NCBI GenBank assembly: GCA_028554795.2
Contig: CM068842.1
Location: 53,085,608-53,149,607 of the forward strand
DNA: 64,000 nucleotides
Reading direction: 5' to 3'
Source: Sinohyriopsis cumingii
Taxonomy: Eukaryota > Mollusca > Bivalvia > Unionida > Unionidae
The translations under genes were made by a program, and so were the position numbers. Positions 56,629 to 64,000 of this stretch are shown piece after piece; the stretch's first letter is position 1, and every line of letters begins with the position of its first letter. A model generated the notes under the pieces. The model worked only from the letters and a program-made list of their open reading frames with translations, was not told the DNA's origin and did not search any database.

Positions 56629-56741
56629 TATGTATGTATGTATGTATGTATGTATGTATGTATGTATGTATGCATGCATGCATGCATGCATGCATACATG
56701 CATGCATGTATGTATGTATGTATGTATGTATGTATGTATGT
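56629..56741. repeat. Compound (TGTA)n-(TGCA)n-(TGTA)n microsatellite
   Basis: About 113 bp: TGTA repeats, a central TGCA block with one TACA variant, then TGTA again. The TGCA core is self-complementary. Open frames on both strands are artefacts. Confidence 0.95.
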
Positions 56742-58183
56742 GAGAAAGAATTACGTACGTAAACGAAATAAAATGCAGTGTGCATTTCAAAGAAGCAATA
56801 ATTTTTGAGAGGTATTTCTGATTCTTGTCAATTTAAACTGATCATTCTTACTTACTAATGAATATGAATTTATCAGCACCACCGACAAACTATTTTCAGC
56901 AAACAGAATTATAGATTTGTTTTTTAAAAAGCATTCACCAAAGTACTTTTGTTTATTATTTATGTGTTTGGTTTTATAATGCTTCCTGAAATTACTTTTC
57001 ATTTAATCAGTGAAACCTAACTAAAGTATAGTCACAAAATTGTATGAAATTGGTATGCTATTAGTGTTGTCAAGATTTAAATGTATATGGGTCTTATAAT
57101 ATGATAGTGTATTCAGAAACCTTTCATATCATTGCTATAAAATTGTAATATGTTAAATAAGGCAGTTTTCAATACGTACCGTTTTCGTTATATTGACAAA
57201 TATAGAAGTTCTGCTTCGAAATTAAGTGCACATTGAGTGATCTTATTTTCTGTCACAGTCGAATGACTCAAATTTAAAGAATACGATAGAATTCTTTTGA
57301 ATAAAAGATCCAAACAAATATTGTAAGTGCCTTATGGTACAGTTATGGTTATGTCCTGTTATGTGCAGATTATTCATAAATCGTTACAAAACTAAATGAA
57401 GGAAATAATAAATAATAAGAAGAAACATTGGCATTAATATGTTGTTGTTTTTGTGAGGCTTACAAAACTCTTGTTGGATCTTATTTTCCACTTGGAAAAA
57501 CTTATATTATTCAGGCTGAATAAATCATTGTCTTTTGATGCTGCTCCCGAATTTAGAAACCCTCACCTTTTTCTACCACCGGCTCTGTACGTCAAGTTTC
57601 AGAAAAAACGACTATTCCATTAACTTTTAATTACAGTTTTATATATTTGGTTGATGGTAAGAGGTCCATCTTGTTTTGATAAAGTATGTTTAAAAATTAA
57701 ACCACGGTATAATCGATTCCCGGTATTAGTTTGATTAGTTATGCGGAATAATACATTTGAGGTTGACCACAGACAGCGAAATACATCTAGTCAGCAGCGT
57801 GTCTCAAACTGACTTCCCTTCTTTTATTTCTGCATTAAATTTATGCATTAAATAAGTTTAGATTCTTAGTATAATAAAGACCTGAAAATGTATTATCTGA
57901 AGTCGACCGTACTAAAACGCATTATCCGAAGTTGACTATAGAACACAAGCTATATGTAAGTAATATGATGGTGTTAGTGGTGGAATAGGCGAGATGCTCG
58001 TGCACTTCATGATACCTGCAATGCGTCTGTATAAAGCGACCAAATGCAATGTAAAACTTGGGCAGTCACACATACACTTTCTATGGATAGGAGCTAAATC
58101 CTGGACATTTAGAGCGGCCAGATCAATCCGCTTCCAACCCTGGAGAGATAAAGCCGGATTGAGACTGCGAACTGAAGATTGTG
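56742..58183. other. Intergenic, nothing recognised
   Basis: AT-rich until about 58000; from there GC content rises into the tandem repeat that follows. Confidence 0.4.
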
Positions 58184-58395
58184 CTTGCCAGGAAATCCTA
58201 CCACAAGGGTGGACAACCCAGGACGTCCTAAGAACGTCGGGACAAGGGAGCCCCAGTCACGTGAACCGCTTAGTCAGGATTTGTTTGAGAGACTGTCGAA
58301 GGGAGGAGTTTTGCTAGCCAAGGAATCCTGCCACAAGGGCGGACAAACCCTAGACGTCTTAAGAACGTCGGGACATGGGAGCCCCAGTTACACAT
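58184..58395 (+). repeat. GC-rich 130-bp tandem repeat, ~1.6 copies
   Basis: CAGGAAATCCTACCACAAGG, GGACGTCCTAAGAACGTCGG and GAGCCCCAGT at 58184-58260 recur 130 bp later with few changes. The block is CpG-rich compared with everything around it. The 107-codon and 83-codon open stretches here translate the same repeat and have no family likeness. Confidence 0.8.
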
Positions 58396-58892
58396 ACCCT
58401 ATAATTCATTACACAATGGTTAAACCATAGATAGGCGCACCTACACAATGAAAGAGCCATCGGACGGCGTATCTGTGCAGTGAATACGCCATTGGAGGGC
58501 GTATATTCAGTGAATAATTGTTCAGTGCGGAAGTATCGGCGAACATAAAAGTGCTCTTAGAAACTTTAAGAAAAGATATTATTTAAGAACGTTTTAACTT
58601 CAGTTATTTATTTTCATATTGTGCAATGTATTTTTTATTAGTATTCGTCATAATCATCTAATTAAATTATCTTATTTTTTTTGTCCGTGTTGTTTCTCTG
58701 TTTTCCATAAGTGGCATTCCAACCGTTCTGTGACGCAGCGAAAGAAAACTATCTGCATGTACAAAAGTTAGGATTTGCTTTCAAGGCCTACATTTATTTA
58801 CGAGCCCAGAATGTTCTGGAAAGGATCTTGTTTACAATTTGGTGGAAAATGCGATCAGAAAGTTGGGTATCTAGTAATGTTATCATGTCTTA
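58396..58892. other. Unassigned; one weak exon-like stretch
   Basis: The segment 58711-58893 is open for 60 codons (AFQPFCDAAKENYLHVQ near the start) after a CTGTTTTCCATAAG-type acceptor and ends at a TAG. I could not link it to other exons. Confidence 0.3.
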
Positions 58893-59016
58893 GGTTGTTG
58901 TTGTTGTAGGGTTTAACGCCATTTTTCAGCACACGATAGGCTATACATGGTGGGCAGTATTAATGGTGGAGGAAGAACCCTGGAAAACCCCGGAAAGAAC
59001 CACCGACCCACGAGAA
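58893..59016 (-). repeat. SINE family B, 3' part
   Basis: Same block as at 48091: GTTGTTGTTGTAGGGTTTAA, CGCCATTTTTCAGCACA, GGCTATACATGGTGGGC, GGTGGAGGAAGAACCCTGG. No head. Confidence 0.8.
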
Positions 59017-59379
59017 ATCACGTCTTGGGTAAATTAAAGTAGTGTATATACGTTTTGTAAATAAAATCGTGTATTCTTGTTCCAAGTTCAGTCTGGCAGT
59101 CATTTACTGTTGCGTTCAGATATCATTTGAGAGAAATCATTTAAAATATTCATTTTAATCACAAAATGCTCACGGAGCTTTGGACTAAAACACTAGTTTG
59201 AGATTATTGACGATTCATTAATAGACATTCTGGATTATATCTATATGATACGTAAAGACATTTAAGATTAACAGAACAATCGTCTGGAACATTCTAAACT
59301 TTATTTTTTACTTCTCACAGGCCATTTTGAGTTATTTATATTTGATGTTACTATAAATATTTGGTTAGAACACTCTTTT

Positions 59380-59790
59380 CAAGAAAAAGCAGTTGATAAA
59401 TCTTTTCTTCACTTTGGAAAAATCGTTGAAATCTTGAAATGGTCAAGAAAGCACTGGACATTGTTATAACCAAGTACTTAGTGGCAGTTCTCGTGATATC
59501 TAAATTAATCTAAATTATATTTTCAGCACAAAAGAGTGCTAATTTGTATGGTGTTAAGGAATGTTTCTTGAAGGGATATGAGCTGGTATCGAGGCATATC
59601 GACACAGGCTTGGGAATTGAAGAAAAAACGTGGCAAACCCACGTCGAAGTTGCGTTGGAAAATTAATAACTATTTGGCATGTAGTGTACAATCACGGCGG
59701 TTGATGAAAATTACGATAACACAGCTCATACCAGTTGAAATTTTAAAGGATTGCATCCGTAAAACAAATATTTTGGTAAAGTAAGCCAAG
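59380..59790 (+). pseudogene. Ty3/Gypsy gag relic, core region
   Basis: Read with frameshifts: AVDKSFLHFGKIVEILKWS and KHWTLL near 59390-59460, then ECFLEGYELVSRHIDTG and KTWQTHVEVALE at 59560-59650, and a further segment to about 59790. The same two segments occur at 62560-62960, so the two relics belong to one family. Interrupted by stops; no protease or pol follows. Confidence 0.6.
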
Positions 59791-59977
59791 TATTAGTGAA
59801 TAAAGGACAAGTAACATTGCGTGAAACTAGTGAGCTTATTTGTACACATGCGCCATAGCCGTTGATTGGATAACAAATACAACAATGTATTGTTGACGAC
59901 CATAGTTGTTTGAACGGGAATGATGATCTAAATTATTTGAGAATCTTTTAGTGATTCAGATTTTGTAGATTTTATTC

Positions 59978-59986
<9 letters not shown>
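59791..59986. other. Nothing recognised
   Basis: AT-rich spacer. Confidence 0.4.

Positions 59987-60059
<73 letters not shown>
59987..60059. repeat. (TA)n microsatellite
   Basis: About 73 bp of pure TA. Confidence 0.95.
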
Positions 60060-60063
<4 letters not shown>

Positions 60064-60339
60064 ATGCAAGCACCATGTACATTATTCTACAGTCTATGCC
60101 ATTTCCGTAAGAGTCGTTGAGAAGAAATAGCGATTTATTTATATTACTTGTTGGTTAGATTAACAGAACGGAGAATCTTTAATTTAAACAGTCAGTACCT
60201 ATTGGATTATGTGAATTTATTTAAGGACATTAATATTTAAATAATGCTATCAGATTATGTGAAACTTTCAAGAACTTCAGTGATGGTCAACGTTCACGGG
60301 ATGACCTTGAAGTAAAATCCTTTGGATTTAGAACTGTGA

Positions 60340-60605
60340 TTCTTCATTGGTGCTGACACTGTAACACATAACATTGGAATCTTCATTCAGAATACCTTTG
60401 GACTGCTTCCGGATTATTGTGAAATTGATAGTACAGTTTAGGATAATATTATATGAATTCATACACCGTAAGTTAGTTTAAATTCTTTCACTTTATAAGA
60501 GTTTATATTTTAAATAAATTTATATTTTGGAAAATGTAATGCTTGTTGGGTTTACCTTGTCTTGTTACTTGAGTTTAAGCCCCTAAACATAGATAAATGT
60601 GACGC
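60340..60605 (+). mobile_element. LTR-like fragment (possible solo or 3' LTR)
   Basis: TTTATAAGAGTTTATATTTT and AAATAAA (60494-60520) followed by TTGTTACTTGAGTTTAAGCC and CCTAAACATAGATAAATG resemble the right half of the LTR candidate at 49120-49876. No primer-binding site follows, which fits a solo or 3' LTR. Similarity is by eye and the left end is unresolved. Confidence 0.35.
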
Positions 60606-61818
60606 ATATGTCAATGACGTCGACATTCTAGAATAATTCATGGAAAGAAAGGCTTTCTTGGGTTGTAATCTGGACGTTGGCATACTTGCAGCTGACCATG
60701 GAAACGCAACATCGTATTGATTTTACTATGAAAAGATGCATTATGATAGGCACTAACCTTTCTATTGTGCTTTTCAGGGTGTCTTTTTAAGCCATTCCCT
60801 CCTGCTTGAGGTTCAATAAAAGTCTTCTATAGGTGTTTTGCAACAAAGGTCAGTTTACTTGAAACGTTTATCATCATCATCCTTGCGAATACCATGGTTT
60901 CAGCATGATGAATATAGGTACTTTTGAGTACTTTCCTTTAACTACCTAAACTAGTTAGAATGCCTAAACAATGTCCATAATGCTTTTACACTGCTAAAGA
61001 CGTATGATAGATTAATTAAATTCCATTACATTATTTGGTAAACGTATACAATCTTTGTACATGACTGTTGCTCCCCAATACAAAACAAATATAGACACAA
61101 GTACATACGGAAAGACATACGTGAATACATACACAAGTACATACATGAAGACATGTGCAGACATAAGCGAATACATTTAATTACAGGGATAGCAATGACT
61201 ATACTGTCTTTCGAAAGCTTTCTAACTTATTCATCCATCTCAATTTATATCACCTTCAACACTTCCCATTTGTTCTACACCAAGTGAATCATGTTTAACA
61301 AAATCAGAATCGGCTACAAAATAGGTAGACACTTTCTTTTTTGAGCTTGCAAAGACGTGGTTGCAGTAGCTGACATCAATGGTAGTTCATTCAGATGGTT
61401 GTTCAAAAGTGTTGTCCGATGGTTTCTTTTCTGGATAATGGCGTTACTTGATGTACAGTTTGTTTTGTTCACTAGAATAACAGGTTAATACTTTCAGGCA
61501 CACTATTATTTTGGGATTATTGTGACTTAATTTCGAGACATCACTGTGATACATCAAGATTGTTAGCACATCAACACTTCCCCAGGCTGTTGGTACGTCA
61601 GCACTCTTAAGATTAGAATTCGTTCGAAATAATCGATGCTTTTGGACTTGTGATAGAACATTTAGGACTATGTAGGATTTTATTAACAATACTGTTAAGT
61701 TTCTTTTAAATGTTCCCGTAATATTCTATAGAAATAAGTTATTGGTTGAATTTTACAAAACGTGTTGGTATTCACACTTTTCCGTTACTTCGTTTAAAAA
61801 CATTAAGTCGTACCCCAC
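60606..61818. other. Unassigned; probably includes a decayed LTR
   Basis: The right end (TTTTCCGTTACTTCGTTTAA, AAACATTAAGTCG) resembles the LTR right ends at 49840 and 60540 and directly precedes a primer-binding site. The left part is not assigned. Confidence 0.35.
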
Positions 61819-61836
61819 TTGTGACTCCTCCGAGAT
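61819..61836 (+). other. Primer-binding site, tRNA-Pro-like, diverged
   Basis: TTGTGACTCCTCCGAGAT is recognisably the same site as at 49879 (TGGTGGCTCATCTGGGAT) with several changes, in the same position before gag-like sequence. Confidence 0.55.
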
Positions 61837-61919
61837 ACGAGTTTCTTTAAAATATTTGAGAAAACTTCAAACAGTTATTGAAATTTAAATTCACTTTTTA
61901 TCGGAATTATTTTAGTCCC

Positions 61920-63960
61920 TGGTATTTTAATTTCACGTATTTTAGAAATCTTTAGTGAAACTGATGAGCTTTCATTATGTTATATTAAGTGGAGAATTTT
62001 TAAAAACATTCTACAAAGGAATTGTTAAAGTTCTAGAAAAAAGGACGAATGGTTTCAGCTTGCCAGACAATATGATATTTTTGAAGCCAGGGGTTTATTT
62101 AACGAAACAAGAAGTAAAAAAGGTTTGGTCCAATAATTAGTGGAAAAGTATTTTTTTATAGAAGTGTTTTGTGTTTTATTAGGAATTCTCTATCTGGCTC
62201 TGAAATTAAATGAAAAGAATCGGAATAAAAAAACCCATTGGAATTAGAGTTAAGAAAGTTACAGCTTCAGGAAGAAGTGATGAAAATAAACAAATCAGAA
62301 AGAGGAAAGGGAGAGACAAATGCAACTGAAGAAAGAGGAAAGAGACACATGCAATTGCAGGAAGAAGAAGAAGAAAAGGAGAGAGAGAGAAACTGTAAAT
62401 GTAAAAAGAGGAAGAGAGAAATAAAAGAGAAGCAAATGCAAAGAGAAAAAGAAGAAAGGGAAATGTAACTGAAATTAAAAAGATTAAAACTGTCAAGTGG
62501 AAAGCACGCCCTTAAACAAAAAGTCCAGGTTTTGTGTTTCAAAAAATATTAGATTGGTACCCACTAACAAAGAAGTTAATCAATGTTTTTCTTATTTTGA
62601 GAAAAATTTCAGAAATTTGAAATGGTCAAAAGAGCATCGAACTTTCGTATTACAAAGTGTACTTACCGACAAATCTCGTGAAGTTTACACTTCATTGTGG
62701 TGCAACGAAAGGCTAATTATGATGAGTTAAGGAATGTATCTGCAAGGGTTATGAGTTGGTACCTGAAGCTTATCGATAAAGGTTTAGGAACTATAGAAAA
62801 TAAACTGGACAGACCCAAGTTGAGTGTGCAAGGAAATATAACAATTGTTTGATAGGTGGTGCTCAGCAAAGAAGTTTGATTAAGATTACGATAACATCAG
62901 AACACTCGTATTAGCTGAAGAGTTCAGGAATGACGTACATAGTACCATAAAGAAACTTTGGAAAATGCTGCTGCTACAGATGATGACTGAACGTTGACTC
63001 ACAACGTTTCTTTTGTAAATACGTCTTCCTCTCGGCACGTTTGTTGGCATCTAGCCCACCCCGAATCTCATACGAGCACATCCGAATAAAAAATGGGCAC
63101 AACCCATAGGGGTCAAACCTTTTATGAGACTGATCCGAAATATGTATCTCTTACTACGTGCACTTATAGCAAGAAACAAGGGCATGTTATTTCGGATTGC
63201 AACAGACTGTAATATCAAAGATTAAAGGAAGAATTATTCTAAATGCTCTTGTTTCTGAGAGGTCAAGGTCACAGTCTTGTATTGAAAGCAATGCATTGGT
63301 TGGTCAATAGATTATATTATGGAGATTTAAGAAGCATTCACGTCAATAGGAGGTACTAAATAATTTATCAGTGATTCTGCCAAGCCCATAACTACTTAAA
63401 TATGAAGGGACACAAGAGCTTCTCGGATTCTTTTATCACCAGGTACGTTTCCAACATCAGAGAAGTCTTCTTCTAGTGAACCTTACTCAGGGAGTTGAGT
63501 GCGGCATTGTTAATGCTCCTCTCCACCGTGTAACTTTGTCATAAGACTTAGTCTCAGTACATATGACTATAGGAACATTGACTTCTTTATCCACCTGGAT
63601 TATTCATTTAGTAGTAGGCAATGACATAGCTAGAGATATGGTTAATGCTAATCCCGTGTAACTGACAACCTTCGTTTGGATCAGAAAGTCGACCCTATTG
63701 AAAATGAGCTCCATGATTTATATCTTAGTTGTGCAGGTACTGAAAATATGACAAAAAGAGATATTGAGAACAAGGCAATTATTCTTCTTACTGACATATT
63801 TATTGGTTAGTCTTTTGATGAGGTCACTTTTGCTCCAGATATAGATCAAACAAGTAGTTTTGATCATTTTTCTCCTCTTTTGGTTACTCTGACTTTCTCT
63901 TTATTCTAATCAGGGTAACGCAGGATAATTACTAATTGTCACACAGGAACAAGAACACGA
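61920..63960 (+). pseudogene. Ty3/Gypsy gag-protease relic
   Basis: Order of remnants: N-terminal gag segment (61960-62130); Glu/Lys-rich coiled-coil region (62230-62470); gag core (IRLVPTNKEVNQCFSYFEKN, NLKWSKEHRTFVLQSVL) at 62550-62700; YELVPEAYR and TGQTQVECARKYNN around 62750-62850; a CCHC zinc knuckle with exact spacing at 63159-63200 in which the second Cys codon is AGC (Ser); a protease segment with RDTRAS at 63406-63423 where the active-site Gly is Arg; and GNDIARDMVNANPV near 63617-63660. Many frameshifts and stops. The element continues to the right edge; pol is outside or lost. Confidence 0.75.
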
Positions 63961-64000
63961 GTTCTCCTGTTTCAGAGGACTGTTAGCGAAACTGAAGACA

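Noticed and set aside
56534..56808. Open frames rich in His-Thr-Tyr-Ile or Met-Tyr-Val-Cys
   Set aside because: Simple-sequence translation of the TGTA/TGCA microsatellite.
58711..58893. 60-codon exon-like stretch
   Set aside because: It has a passable acceptor and protein-like composition, but no partner exon or phase chain could be found; kept only as a note.
62206..62542. Serine/leucine/phenylalanine-rich open frames on the - strand
   Set aside because: They are the antisense of the Glu/Lys-rich coiled-coil part of the gag relic.

Overview
The window looks like AT-rich nuclear DNA from a marine invertebrate, most likely a mollusc or another lophotrochozoan. This is inference from three things: very low coding density with short phase-compatible exons between GT-AG introns, several tRNA-derived SINE families with CA-rich or CAA-rich tails, and many decayed retroelements, MITEs, microsatellites and minisatellites. 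No prokaryotic operon, CRISPR array, rRNA gene or intact tRNA gene is visible.

Two split genes can be partly reconstructed on the + strand. Gene A enters from the left edge (exon 151-261), has its next clear coding exons at 15776-15877 and 17520-17654, and ends in a 16-codon terminal exon at 23192-23242 with a polyadenylation signal near 23474. Two well-spliced micro-exon candidates (3882-3915, 4834-4864) sit in its first large intron. Gene B has exons at 52080-52218, 53272-53415, 53575-53646, 54068-54212 and 54962-55365, with a possible upstream exon at 51354-51544. A lone terminal-exon candidate lies on the - strand at 48285-48487. I recognise no protein family in any of these.

Region by region: 0-5 kb is intron with SINEs. 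5.9-10.8 kb is a nested stack: a decayed DIRS-like retroelement (RT, RNase H, post-RNase H segment) split by an L2-type LINE on the - strand and a TTAA-flanked MITE. 12.9-14.5 kb has a LINE endonuclease scrap and a long 23-bp minisatellite. 16-18 kb holds the AGGTCA-rich dispersed repeat and two Gene A exons. 20-22 kb has a hAT/ZNF862-like transposase relic with a 368-codon open stretch, then a small MITE. 22-39 kb is dominated by minisatellite families, one with a 119-bp higher-order repeat, plus dispersed repeats and SINEs. 36 kb has a LINE C-terminal relic on the - strand. 39-48 kb is mostly non-coding with microsatellites and SINEs. 49-50.5 kb, 59.4-60.6 kb and 61.8-64 kb hold three Ty3/Gypsy relics; two keep primer-binding sites resembling the tRNA-Pro type, and one has gag, zinc-knuckle and protease remnants.

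There is no obvious multi-gene system. The most interesting items are the two unassigned split genes, the minisatellite that contains Gene A's stop codon, the nested transposon stack, the long open stretch in the hAT relic, an unassigned ~600-bp dispersed repeat shared by 33.8-34.4 kb and 55.9-56.5 kb, and the clustering of minisatellites.
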